64,000 nucleotides of DNA from Unio delphinus (taxonomy: Eukaryota; Mollusca; Bivalvia; Unionida; Unionidae): NCBI GenBank assembly GCA_029339505.1, contig JAQISU010000057.1:9020001-9084000 (forward strand), read 5' to 3'. The notes under the pieces are model-generated. The model saw only the letters and a list, made by a program, of their open reading frames with translations. It ran no database searches and was not told the DNA's origin. The position numbers and the translations under genes are program-made. The first letter of the stretch is position 1. Every line of letters starts with the position of its first letter. This document shows, piece by piece, positions 22,596-37,706 of the stretch.

Positions 22596-22950
22596 ACCAT
22601 ATGTACATGCTTATAAGTCGAGTCCAACTGCAAACTGCACAAACCCAAATATCCCGGCGCATTATGTCTTGTATTGAGACCAGAGGCGTAGCGATGATAT
22701 TTTGCGCCCGGGAACGAACTATAAAACTGGCGCCCCAGCGATCTTGTGACCGATTTATTACCCTTGTTTACTTATTATAATGTAACGTTACAAGCCTCAT
22801 TTTGGCGCCCCTGTACCTTGGCGCCCGGGGACATATGTACCCCCTCCCCCCCCCCCCCCTTTAGCTACGCCTCTGATTGAGACGGGTCTTGCATAAACAG
22901 AACTAGGACATATCCCGTTTTTATCCAATTCGAGTTCTCTACTGTCTATA
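22596..22950. mobile_element. Fold-back miniature element, family C, copy 2 (3' truncated, interrupted)
   Basis: The left TIR accatatgtacatgctt then ataagtcgagtcc and aactgcaaac is clear. The element is interrupted at 22681-22875 by a hAT-type miniature element. I cannot find its right TIR, so the far end is lost or very diverged; the end coordinate is nominal. Confidence 0.7.
22681..22875. mobile_element. hAT-type miniature element with perfect 8-bp target duplication
   Basis: Perfect 12-bp terminal inverted repeats (cagaggcgtagc at 22681-22692, gctacgcctctg at 22864-22875) are flanked by the 8-bp direct repeat attgagac (22673-22680 and 22876-22883). An 8-bp duplication and CAG-type ends are the hAT signature. 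At 195 bp it is non-autonomous. It contains a poly-C run and several gcgccc motifs. Confidence 0.92.
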
Positions 22951-24065
22951 GTTACATAACCTTTGGATGGTTTGCATCTGTGGCTAAGAAGTCAATCGAT
23001 TTTGATGACAAAGTCTTAACGATTTCTACTGCTGTGACTGACAGAACAGACCAATGTGAATAAAAAACGAAAAAAAAAAAACATTTTCATGTAATAACTC
23101 AAGTTCTCCTCCATTTATAGTCACAAAACTTTGTGGATGGTTTTGCACCGCTCCAGTGGTCTAGTGGTTAGAGCGTCCGCCTCGGAAACGAGAGGTCGTG
23201 TTTATGGTTCATGGTCTGGTCACCACTGAGTTGGCCAATGAAAATGCAGCTTTCAGAAATTTGAAAATGAATCAAGACGTTCGCACACACTGATGCTCTT
23301 AATCTATACTGCTCAGTATCCCAAATGCGAATCTATAAGACTTCATCTGACTGGCTCATAGAAGTAGCAATTATAATAATTAACATAGGTCACCAGAGCA
23401 ATACCCCAAGCAGTCGCTGTCAGATCTTCACGTAGGATGATGGAGATTTGATTTTAATCAGATTGCCCTCTATCACAGATTTAGAACAAACGTTGCGGAT
23501 TGCTTGATTTCGATGGCAGAAAGAAGTCTATTAATTTGGGGTCAAAAGGTGAATGGCCGCGGTCATTATCAATTTAATTGAAAACGGATAAATGGTAAAT
23601 GCATGACAAAATTCAGTTTTAGAGTATACATTCACCACACAGTGATTAAGAAAGAATGTGATTTATTTGGGATTTCGTACTTCAGAGATTAAGGTAACTG
23701 TGACTATTATAATACAAACATATTTTGCATAACAGCTTTCGTTTCAGACAACATACCTTCACCACAGTTTATGGAGGGCTTACACTTAAAGTATTGAAAA
23801 GAGGAGTTGATTTGGGGTTGAAAAGGTCTAAGGTCATGGCCATTGTGCCAAACAGAAAATGGGTTTCGTAGGATAAAACTTGTTTAGAGTCGGTTTCTTT
23901 CACCAAACTTTCTGAATGACTTGCACTTGGGGTTAAAAAAAAAAGTAACCATTAAATTCTGAGGTCTATCGGTCATACGTCACGGTCAAGTTAAGTTCGA
24001 TAAGTAAATAATGCCTTTCACGAAGTAACTTTAGCTGAAGATGTACTTTTATGAAATTTCCCGGT
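22911..24065. repeat. Degenerate long-unit tandem array (about 170-200-bp units)
   Basis: Recurring blocks such as 'cataacctttggatggtttgca', here split by indels, with 'gtcacaaaactttgtggatgg' relatives near 22950, 23115, 23770 and 23910. A 'ttggggtcaaaaggt' followed by 'catggccattgtg' block recurs near 23540 and 23820. The array is interrupted by a tRNA-like insertion. Units are too diverged to set exact borders. Confidence 0.6.
23148..23235 (+). mobile_element. tRNA-like SINE head, isolated
   Basis: caccgctccagtggtctagtggttagagcg, here broken after the A box, is nearly the family B head. The B box is degraded (tatggttcatg) and the downstream sequence is not the family B body, so this is a related SINE type or a chimeric remnant. 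Confidence 0.6.
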
Positions 24066-24075
24066 CATTGGTCAA

Positions 24076-24243
24076 CTGTGGCGTCACTAGGGTTGGTATC
24101 ACCTAGTGCGGTAACTCATGTTGTTACTCTCATGGACTTCCTTCCGTAAAAGACCGTACAGAATTCTCAGTAGTGTCATTTTTGTGTCACACCCTCTGAT
24201 GGTGTCACTCGGTGCGGCACGCACCCCCATAATGACGCCACTG
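24076..24243. mobile_element. hAT-type miniature element 2
   Basis: The left end ctgtggcgtcactaggg and the right end (reverse complement cagtggcgtcattatgggg) form TIRs that continue with 'ggtgcgg'-type similarity. The flanking 8-mer ttggtcaa occurs at 24068-24075 and 24245-24252, with one extra T before the right copy. At 168 bp it is non-coding. Confidence 0.85.
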
Positions 24244-24379
24244 TTTGGTCAATAATCTCCAGAGTGAACAAGGACTATCTACAGAACTATTAAACACTGG
24301 ATTATTATCAAGCAATGCACGTTCACAAGGAGCATGGAGGATTTAATTGGGTCAAAGGTCAGTGTTTGCGTTCTTGTGG

Positions 24380-28352
<3,973 letters not shown>

Positions 28353-28605
28353 CGAGTCAAGAATTCGACTCGCGGTCCAACCGCGCATACATTTTCTTTG
28401 TGAGGTTTGGTGCATTCCGTGGAAGGGGACCTAATTTTGCTCTTTTGCATGATTCAGAAACTAGACACCCTCACCCACCCTTCCCAGTTTCCCCTCGGGA
28501 AAGGGAAATGCTGCTTGCGGTGGCTGTGAAACCTTGTGTGGCGCACAGCGTCTGTCTACTGAGAGTGAGGGATAATCCAAATTCGAGCCGAATTTCGGCT
28601 CGAAT
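28353..28605. other. GC-richer segment bounded by short hairpins
   Basis: Begins with the near-palindrome cgagtcaagaattcgactcg (28353-28372), overlapped by cgcggtccaaccgcg (28371-28385). It ends with an almost perfect 25-base palindrome centred at 28593 (gagccgaa / ttcggctc arms). The interior is GC-richer than its surroundings and holds no recognised coding sequence. Confidence 0.6.
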
Positions 28606-28676
28606 GCGTCTCTTATTAATATAGCCTTGTGTATTATGTTGGATATAGATACGGTATTTGAGAGAGCCTAAAATAG

Positions 28677-29116
28677 GTGTTAGGTATTTACCATACTACT
28701 ACCTTATACAGGAGTTTTTATTGCTATTGAAGTGTCGGTATTTACCATACTGCTACCCTATACAGGAGTTTTTATTGCTATTGATGTGTTGGTATTTACC
28801 ATACTACTACCCTATACAGGAGTTTTTATTGCTATAGATGTGTCGGTATTTACCATAGTACTACCCTATACAGGAGATTGTATTGCTATTGAAGTGTCGG
28901 TATTTACCATACTGCTACCCTATACAGGAGTTTTTATTGCTATTGAAGTGTCGGTATTTACCATACTGCTACCCTATACAGGAGTTTTTATTGCTATTGA
29001 TGTGTCGGTATTTACTATACTACTACCCTATACAGGAGTTTTTATTGCTATTGATGTGTCGGTATTTACCATACTGCTACCCTATACAGGAGTTTTTATT
29101 GCTATAGATGTGTCGG
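28677..29116. repeat. 54-bp minisatellite, eight copies
   Basis: The first copy (28677-28731) has one extra base. Seven 54-bp units start at 28732, 28786, 28840, 28894, 28948, 29002 and 29056, then a 7-base stub. Units read gtgtcggtatttaccatac ... tttttattgctattga. Because 54 is a multiple of three, one plus frame stays open from 28684 to 29223 with an 18-residue hydrophobic repeat, but it has no ATG near its start. Confidence 0.97.
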
Positions 29117-29398
29117 CAATCAACCACTTGAGCATATTTATGTTTGGTGTTGATATGTGTAACTCAAACTCTGATATAATAACTACTGTTTTCACGTATA
29201 ATTGCGGGTGTTCTCCAGTGTAGGTCATATTCAAGTTTGAGTCCGTTAATGATTCGTCTTAGTGTATTGATATAGTTGAACCCACCAGCAGCTTCCAAAT
29301 CGAATTATGAAGTGTCTAGTTACTGTAGAGTATAACGGTAAGCAGGGTAACATTTGTCTCATCAATAAGTAATGTAACAAATATGCAATATAATTTAA

Positions 29399-29399
<1 letters not shown>

Positions 29400-29443
<44 letters not shown>
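29400..29443. repeat. (CA)n microsatellite
   Basis: About 22 CA units. Confidence 0.98.
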
Positions 29444-29448
<5 letters not shown>

Positions 29449-31420
29449 ATTACGGATTGGTCAGATAACTACAAGTGGAAAGACAGCCTTCTTTAGGTAA
29501 ATTTTTGATCTTATGTTTGCAGGTTGAATTTTAGAACGGACCGGTAGAGCTATTAAGGGTAGTATCAACTATATATTAGCCGTGATTGGTCGATAGCTAG
29601 AACTTTGTTATCTATCTATTCTTATCAAACAAGGTACCAAAATATATATAAAAAAAAAAAGAAAAGTAACTCCCATTTGCAGATCTCGTGGTTTACCATA
29701 TTGTAGGACACTCTAATAACACTAGCCAGTCAGATCACGATAAAGAATAACAGACACGCTAAATTCATGCCGAGCCGCCTATATGAAATCTATGTAATTT
29801 TATAGTGAACTTTCCGGCTTTTCTTAATTAAGTCTCCGCCTTTAATTATATTCAAGTTGTGCAAATTATCGGGATAATTGAACAGTTTCTTTCGTCCCAG
29901 ACAAACTCAGGGTAGATAATGTATCATCTCAAACTTGCCAACAACCTTGGATGAAGTACTGCTGTCTTCATAACTTGATTAGATCAAATAGAAAGTTAAA
30001 GGTATAATAACATTATCAAGTGTTCATTCTTATCTCCACACTGAAGTTCTCGTGGTATTTAGTATGGGCTTTAACTCACTTTTTACCTGAAGAAGATGTT
30101 TCATCTATTGAGAAGTAGTGTGTACTAACGATTAATGAGAGCAAAATCTTTTGGGATCTAATGTGTAACATTTTTTTCAACCCAGAGATCGGTTGAATAC
30201 CTGTACTTATGTTGTGTCCTAATTACTGTTTCAGATTCTTTGTCCAAGTCGGCTTCTGTCGGAGAAGCTCACAATTATTCGTTTGTTATTATTTAAATCC
30301 TTTCTAATAATTCATGAACCAGAAGTATACGACACTACTTAATTTTACTTGTTTATATTCCATTCCAGCAAAACAGAATTTTAAAAATATCCAACTCAGC
30401 TAGAATATTACATATTTTGGCTGTTTTGTAGAAATGCAAAGTTTTGTGTACAAGGCAAGAATACCAATTATGGCAAATCAGTAGATCTGACAGTATATCC
30501 CAGCAATAAAACGAATGCCGGTCTACATCCTTTTTAAACTTATCCTTCCTTTTCATTCCATATCTGCTTTTCAGCTGATGTTGTGTGTGTGTGTCTGTCT
30601 GTCTGTGTGTATGTCTGTCTGTTTGTATGTCTGTGTGTGTGCTTGCTGAAAACGTATGAAGTTTAAGAAGCAATTGTTGCTTTTTGTAACTGTTTATACC
30701 TAATCATGAGACAAATCGATGTGAAATTATTTACCTAATGTTATTTAAGTATGATCGTCACATGTTTGGGGAAAGTTACCTTTTACAATGGCTGAAGAAA
30801 ATGACCACCACCAGGAACATGTTTGATTCCACAAAACAAGATTGTATTTAAAAGATCAAGTAATAATTTGTACCGAGTCGAAAAAAAGAAATAAAAAGAA
30901 AACGTTTCTTATTACAATTTTTAACGCTTTCAATGGGAAATAATCGAAACCGGGTGAATGGGGTATGGATTTGAACAAAGTGAATAGTTTTGGGAAATGT
31001 ACCTATTTCAAGACAAGAATAAGGTAGCTATAATTATATTTCAAAAATTTTCATGTGTGTAGACATTTTGCAAAACCTATTTGCTTGTAATGCCACCATT
31101 TAGACTAGCAAATCTGTATCGGGTGAAGGAAAACATGTATATTTTTTAGTGATTTAAAGAACAATTCATGCAAACCTAGCATGTGATATGTGATATGTGA
31201 TATGTGGTGTAGTGACAGATGGGATTAATCGCGTTAGGTGTGATATTGCATCACAGGCAATATTCTTTTTACATCGAGAAAAATATTCAGATAAATTCTA
31301 CCAGCACCTTTTCTTCTGCAAACACTCACGCTAATAGGATTATTAGTGCAGTAATACTCAGGCACAAACATACATATTGATATTTTTTAAACTTTCTTCT
31401 CTTCTGCGCTTTTTAAAGAA
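29444..31420. other. Unannotated stretch with GT/GTCT-rich patch
   Basis: A gtgt/gtct-rich patch at about 30579-30642 and a short (gtgatat)3 near 31183-31205. No coding motif or dispersed element recognised. Confidence 0.4.
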
Positions 31421-31435
31421 CACACACACACACAC

Positions 31436-31516
<81 letters not shown>
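31421..31516. repeat. Compound (CA)n-(TA)n microsatellite
   Basis: CA at 31421-31436 followed by TA to 31516. The same CA-to-TA or TA-to-CA join occurs at 38497, 41720 and 63165. Confidence 0.98.
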
Positions 31517-31519
<3 letters not shown>

Positions 31520-31704
31520 CAAAACAACTATACAGCCTACATTCGTGGCGGAAGGTAACAGACTGCATTGTGCCGCAGTAAATATGTACCTTCTGACCTA
31601 CTAGCATACTGTCTGGTGATGAGTCTATACCAATAGCAATATATGTCTATTATTTTTGTAAGCGAAGAAGGGCGTGGATAGAAGATTCAGTCGCATTTTT
31701 TAAA

Positions 31705-31860
31705 AGGCGGAAACTGGTCTTCAGACATCTTACTATTTAAACCAGTCTAATTATGCCACTATTGTGTTCAGACTGGTCTGTGCACATTTGACTGTATTAA
31801 ATCCAGTCTCTTCATTTTGCAAGCTGAAGCTGGTCTAACTACACATAAATTGTAATAAAG
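31705..31860. repeat. Degenerate ACTGGT/ACCAGT repeat array 1
   Basis: Alternating 'aaactggtct' and 'aaaccagtct' blocks joined by 'aattatgcca' or 'tgcaagctgaa' phrases, with units of about 55-65 bp. The same unit forms a second array at 32626-32882. Confidence 0.75.
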
Positions 31861-32544
31861 TACTCACGGTGCAAATTAAGTTTCCATAGTAAATCTATGC
31901 AACATCATAATATTAAGAATTCAATAACTTTAAATTTTTAAGTGTTCATGATCAGACCTATATTTATCAATATAAATGCATCCAGGGTGATAACTTCTAT
32001 GTATAGAAAGGGATATCAGCAGGTCCGACAAAGGAGGCGGGGGCGGGGGGTCGAAGATATATATTCCAGGGCTCGGGTCCGTAAGGCGGCCCTGGCCGAA
32101 CAACACTTTTTAAATTATAACAGATTTTTTGGATGAACAAGAACTAGGAGAGGCCGGGGAGTTTCTTACCACAGGGCCCGTGATGTTTCTCTACTGCCCT
32201 GGGTATGAACCGCAGCATTTTGTGGACCTACATGTGTTTTAAATATGCGCTTTCAATTCCGTACCAAGGAGTCAGATGCTAATTTCAGTAATGAGTGTTC
32301 CAAACTCAAGACTGTTAAAGGACTGAAATTCCATCAGTGAAAGAATGTTTGGTGTTTTTTTTTCAGTTACAAAATGAATAAACTCTCAAAAGATTCTTTT
32401 TACTAAAATCAATCTTCCAATATCAATCAATTCTGGCCAGCCAATACTCTGTTTTTATCTTCACCCCTTTCCAGACTGGTTCCCATTTTTTCATACAATT
32501 AGGATCGTGTGTCCTAAAGCCAGTGTAATATTTGAACAAGCTGA

Positions 32545-32546
<2 letters not shown>
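31861..32546. other. Spacer between ACTGGT arrays with a GC-rich patch
   Basis: A GC-rich patch at about 32020-32220 contains three 'ccaggg/cagggc' motifs (ends of a mobile element are possible but no TIR pair was confirmed). Otherwise unrecognised. Confidence 0.35.

Positions 32547-32625
<79 letters not shown>
32547..32625. repeat. Compound (CT)n-(CG)3-(GT)n microsatellite
   Basis: CT to 32569, cgcgcg, then GT to 32625. It sits between the two parts of the ACTGGT repeat territory. Confidence 0.98.
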
Positions 32626-32627
<2 letters not shown>

Positions 32628-32882
32628 GCTAAAACTGGTCTATACACATTTGTATTAAAACCAGTCTAATTTGTACTAAAACCAGTCTTATTATTCACGA
32701 GCAGGATTTAGATTATAGTTATTTGTAGTAAAACCAGTCTTATTCTTTCACGAGCTGGAATTAGATTTTACACAGCTGATTGTAGTAAAGCCAGTCCTAC
32801 TATTCCACAAACTGAAACTGGTCTATACAAATTATCCTTTATTAAAACCAGTCTAATTATGTCATAAGCTGAAAAAGGTCTG
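32626..32882. repeat. Degenerate ACTGGT/ACCAGT repeat array 2
   Basis: Five blocks of 'taaaaccagtct' alternate with 'gctgaaactggtcta'-like blocks. The unit matches the array at 31705-31860; an isolated half unit lies just before the microsatellite near 32518. Confidence 0.8.
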
Positions 32883-32967
32883 AAAATATTTTTTCTCATC
32901 TCTTTTCAAAGTTACAGCATTTAATTATATTATGTATTTGAAAATCTTTATGAATTCACCTCTTTGA

Positions 32968-33290
32968 CAACCGCTCCGGTGGCCAAGTGGTTAGAGCATC
33001 CGCCTCGGATGCGGACAGTTTTGGGTTCGAACCCTGGCCGAGTCATGTTAAAGACTTTTAAAACTGTTACTGAGTGGCCTCACTTGGCGCTCAGCATTAG
33101 GGGTTAGTGTCAGTACTGGTCTGCCTATTGTCCAGATAATGTGAATGGGTGGGACATGATGCTTCATGTCTGCGGGATGATGCCCCAGTGCTGGACATCA
33201 CTATAAATTGCCACATTGCAGACATCGTAGCGACATGACTGCAAAATTGTTAAAGCTACGTTAAAAATGCAAATAATACAACCAACAACC
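32968..33290 (+). mobile_element. tRNA-derived SINE, family B, copy 2 (best full-length copy)
   Basis: ccgctccggtggccaagtgg opens the head. A box ggccaagtggttagagc, an anticodon arm with tccgc / gcgga stem, and B box gggttcgaaccct follow, so the tRNA ancestry is clear. The body carries 'ggcgctcagcattagggg', 'atgtgaatgggtgggacatg' and 'ctggacatcactataa', ending in 'aaagctacgttaaaaatgc' and an A/C-rich tail. Other copies: 14411 (fragment), 22271, 36611, 63314. Confidence 0.93.
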
Positions 33291-33334
33291 CCCACCCATA
33301 CACACAAGCCTCTTTGAGAGTGAGTTACTGAAAG

Positions 33335-33520
33335 TACCGTCTGTACTCGCATGAAGATTGGATCTGACTATATGCCGCTTAGACCCAGAAATGGTATTGC
33401 ATAATGAGCGAGCAGATTTGGATCTATGCAAATTTTAGATATTATCTGTAGAAAAAAATGCAACAACAGATTAGGGTCAATATTGCTTGCATTTTGACTT
33501 ATATGCGAGTACTGACGGTA
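33335..33520. mobile_element. Fold-back miniature element, family C, copy 3
   Basis: Left end taccgtctgtactcgcat; right end atgcgagtactgacggta is its inverted complement with one change. 186 bp. It starts about 45 bases after the SINE family B copy. Confidence 0.87.
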
Positions 33521-34234
33521 TTTCACCTCATTGCTAGATCTGACATATTGTATATTTAACACTCTTTAGATTATAATTTTTTTGTATACTGTAACTGAAT
33601 AAAAAAAAAGAAGTAAGTCTGTTGAATTTTATGAACTGTAAGATGCAAGACACTTTTACGCATTCATACAAAAATTACTAACCCAGGATTTAGAAAAAAT
33701 ATGGAACACATAAAAACAAGTTTTCATATTTTTGAAGTTCTTATGCAAGTAGAGAAAAAAATATTGTACAGAGAATTATCAAGCGGTGAAAATTCGACAA
33801 AATTGCTTAGCAAGGACTCCTATTCACTATCAAATGAGTTTCCAAACCGACCTTTATTAATGTAAATATCCAATTTTTCGTGGTTGCTATACTTCGCATG
33901 TTCTAGATGTCAACGAGTTTCGCTGCGAATAAATATCTGATCGTCGATCTTATCTCCGCAGTTGATTTTTTTTGCCGATGACGATCTCAACGAAAACTAA
34001 CGGTAAGGGAGAAAAGTTTGTTTTAAATTTTCGGATTCACCAACTTGGATCATGTTTCTGTGGGCATCATGTCACATGGCAGATATAAGTCTATCTACTG
34101 TCTTCATTGTACAGTTGCGACTTCTATTTGATGATATACAAAAGGTTATGTTTGATAAATAAATTCAGGCATATGTGCCACAATGGTTGAAGAGAACAGC
34201 TATTTCCTTATCTATTCCCAATTTAGATATACAT
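33521..34234. other. Unannotated AT-rich stretch
   Basis: No motif or repeat recognised. Confidence 0.45.
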
Positions 34235-34550
34235 CAGTATAAATTCGTACAGCAGTATGTACGCTGGATATACACGTAAAACAGGGTATAATCGTACAGC
34301 AGGATATACACGTATAGCAATATAAACTCGTACAGCAGTATGTACGCTGGATATACACGTACAGCAGAGTATAATCGTACAGCAGGATATACACGTACAG
34401 CAATATAAACTCGTACAGCAGTATGTACGCTGGATATACACGTAAAACAGAGTATAATCGTACAGCAGCATATACCCGTACAGCAGTATAAACTCGTACA
34501 GCAGTATGTACGCTGGATATACACGTACAGCAGGGTATACACGTGCAACA
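34235..34550. repeat. 83-bp higher-order minisatellite, about 3.8 copies
   Basis: Units start at 34235, 34318, 34401 and 34484. Each unit is itself built from 20-21-base subrepeats around 'cgtacagca' and 'ggatatacac'. 83 is not a multiple of three, so three overlapping minus-strand frames stay open; these are artefacts. Confidence 0.95.
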
Positions 34551-35145
34551 GTTTTATTTGGAATGAGAGGCCTCTCTTAATGTCATTTGCAGGTTGCACA
34601 GGTAAACTTTGTAGAGAAGGTGGAAGGTATCCTAGGATTTAGGTTATGTCTTATTTGCTTTTCCGGTTATTATGATTAAAACGATCAAACAAATTGGAAA
34701 CCAATTTCATGGCCCAAATGAACCAATACAGCCTTAGTTTGACAGTTTCAAAGAACCAGTCCATTCTCTTGCTAATTATAGCAGCCGGATGTCTAGTTAG
34801 TGAAATTTCAACTTCAAGATCTCCAAGATTGTTGAACTTGAGCCCCAGTGTTCAAAGTACAGGCAACATTTTTCTATTTGCAGGAATCTAGGTATTGCTT
34901 GGACACATGACACCTGAAGCCAATTTAAAATCCTACAGAAGCCATATTTGTCGGTATCATTGGTAATACTAATCATAATAAAAACTGTTTATAGCTTGGA
35001 TAGCATATGGGATGCTGGCGGAAGGTGTTAAAGTAGGTCAGGGCGCCAATAAATATGTCATAACAGATTCTATTTATCCCACAGACTTCTGGGCAACATA
35101 TTTTCGATGAAGATCTTACCTATCTGTATCAATTTTGTGTGATTT

Positions 35146-35146
<1 letters not shown>
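34551..35146. other. Unannotated stretch
   Basis: Contains 'ggcggaaggtgttaaagtag' at 35017 followed by 'ggcgccaataaatatgt', a short motif echoed near 31547 and 60307. Otherwise unrecognised. Confidence 0.35.
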
Positions 35147-35207
<61 letters not shown>

Positions 35208-35302
35208 TACTACTACTACTACTGCTACTACTACTACTACTATTACTACTACTACTACTACTACTAATAATAATAATAATAATAATAATGATAATAATAA
35301 CA
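35147..35302. repeat. Compound (ACT)n-(AAT)n microsatellite, about 155 bp
   Basis: About 39 ACT-type units with few interruptions, then about 12 AAT-type units. Confidence 0.98.
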
Positions 35303-36610
35303 TTACTTAAATACTTAATTAATCAATTAATTAATATAAAAAGTTTTTGTAATAGTACATATCTCGCGAAGGCGAAATTGGCGTTGGTTTTAAGGCTGCT
35401 ACTTTATCCGAGTGTATATTTGCAAGAGTTGTCTCTTCACTTTATTGAAAGTAGCTTGGCAGTAACAGTGAGGTTCTACGAAACCATACAACCTTTTTGT
35501 TATACTAACATACTATTTAATATGGAACATATTTCTCTTTTCCATATTCTTTAATGTTATTTCCGTTTCACTAGTCACCATCTATTATAAATATAAAAAC
35601 AAAATCTTACCGATGTGAACAAAAATGGTTTCTTCTGGCAGAGAATGGATAATTCCGATTTCAAATATTAAGCTCCACTTAGTTACTGTTGCTGCGGCTC
35701 ACAAGCTATCGCGAAAATGGCGGCTCCATAAGCATCAACAGCAGATTCGTGTGGAAACATTTTCGACATTATTGATGAAAAGGAAAAAAAAAATCTTGGC
35801 TGATTGCAAGATTCTTTTAGATCGTGCATTAAAGAAATGCTTAAATTACTATACAAAATAATATATTCATAAAAAATAGTATTTTCGACGGCGAAAATCA
35901 GGTCAAAGTTACAACATATTGCTGGCGATCTATGTGAAAGAACGAACATCCTGACAAACTAGAAGATAACATTTTGCTACAAAAGGACGAAATAACAAAA
36001 TCTTTCTGTTCTTGCAAAAATTAGGCGTACTCATTAATTAGGCGTACTCATTAATTATCAGATTTTCTAGTATGACTACTGTACTTTTAAAAGTTTTTTT
36101 AATAAAAAAAAGCTTTTGTTATGCACCTGTTACATTTATATTATGTACAATTGTGACATAATAATAAAACAATTATTTCTATATCTACAATTAATAATTT
36201 CGTTATGTGCAGGAAAACAAATATTTTGGTTGAATAAATAAATAAACACGTTATACAAAGTTAACTGAAACGTTTTACGTTCTTTAATCCGTGGTAACAT
36301 ATCTCCGCAGTTGGACGGATGAAACATTTCATAAGGGAGAAAAGAGTACATTTTTAAAGGTATTAGATCCATGTAAGACGATAATTTATCATAATTTTTA
36401 AAAAAAAGAGAAAAAAAGAAGCAAATAATAATGCACGTTGACGGGATATATTTGTATCCGCTTTGACCTTTCTTCGCTTATTAGTGGAACTCGTTTTATT
36501 TTACTATATTGATGTTATAACATTTTGGAGGTGTTTAAAATAGATAATTTATAAGGGATTAGTTTAACTGTAAGTCAAACCTATATCTCAATGACAGGAT
36601 ATAGCTATAT
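35303..36610. other. Unannotated stretch
   Basis: Includes a 17-bp direct duplication (ttaggcgtactcattaa at 36021 and 36038). No coding or mobile-element motif recognised; open frames at 35625-35861 and 36136-36372 have no family signature. Confidence 0.4.
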
Positions 36611-36856
36611 TTGTTTGTTTGATTAGGATTTTTAACGTAGCTTTAACAATTTTTCAGTCATATCGCTACGATGTCTGCTGTGAGGCAGTTTATAGTGATG
36701 TCTAGCACTGAGGCATCATGCTGCAGACATGTAGCATGATGTCCCACCCAGTCACATTATCCTGACACCAGGCCGACCAGTCCTAACACTAACCTCTTAA
36801 TGCTGAGCGTCAAACGAGGCAGCTGTTAGTACTATTTTTGTAAGTCTTTAGCATAA
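36611..36856 (-). mobile_element. SINE family B, copy 3 (5' truncated, lacks tRNA head)
   Basis: On the minus strand it starts in the 'aagactt' spacer after the B box and carries the family body (gctcagcattaag-like, gggtgggacatcatgc, ctagacatcactataa) and a tail ending aatcaaacaaacaaa. The 5' truncation is typical of incomplete reverse transcription. Confidence 0.88.
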
Positions 36857-37240
36857 AATTGTATTCCCCACTTTCAGAAGCACAACAACAATATCATTAT
36901 TTTAAAACAGTTGCGTAGATTTATGTATCAAATATGATTATAAATAATTAATCACTTCCAATGCAGACTTTTTCCATGTCGGTGTTTGGTTCAGATTTTT
37001 TTGTAAACACACTCATTTTGAATCTTTTCAAAACAATGACAATCTGCGCCTCATGTGCCTCAAGCACCTGGGCGAATTATTTTTCTGATAGATTTTGTGA
37101 GCAAACATGTTGGATAGCAACGGGTAACTACGCAGTAATATTGATACTTACTTTCGATTGGTCAGTATGCCCAGTTCGAGATTGACAGGTCGGAATTGTC
37201 CATTACTTTCTGGATATAACTTTTAGCGGAAAATTCAAAA

Positions 37241-37324
37241 CTTAACAACTCTCCTTGCCGCACTGAGTGCTCAGTTGTTTGACTTAACAACTCTCCTTGC
37301 CGCACTGAGTGCTCAGTTGTTTGG
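37241..37324. repeat. 42-bp tandem duplication
   Basis: cttaacaactctccttgccg plus 22 more bases occurs at 37241 and again at 37283 with a single terminal change, so it is recent. Confidence 0.97.
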
Positions 37325-37363
37325 GACAATGGCAAATAACAAGAGGTGGCTGCCTCCTGGCTT

Positions 37364-37503
<140 letters not shown>

Positions 37504-37632
37504 GTGCTTAATGACGACAAAGGATCTCAAATATAGATATCTCTAAATACGTTTCTAATGTAATGTAGAGATTTCAAGTATGTGGTCTGTATACACAACA
37601 TTTTCGTTGTAAGACATTACCTTAAATGTTTT

Positions 37633-37635
<3 letters not shown>

Positions 37636-37702
<67 letters not shown>
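37636..37702. repeat. (AT)n microsatellite
   Basis: Uninterrupted AT run of about 67 bp. Confidence 0.98.

Positions 37703-37706
<4 letters not shown>

Noticed and set aside
28677..29116. CRISPR-like spacing of repeats
   Set aside because: The units are contiguous with no unique spacers; it is a minisatellite in an animal genome.
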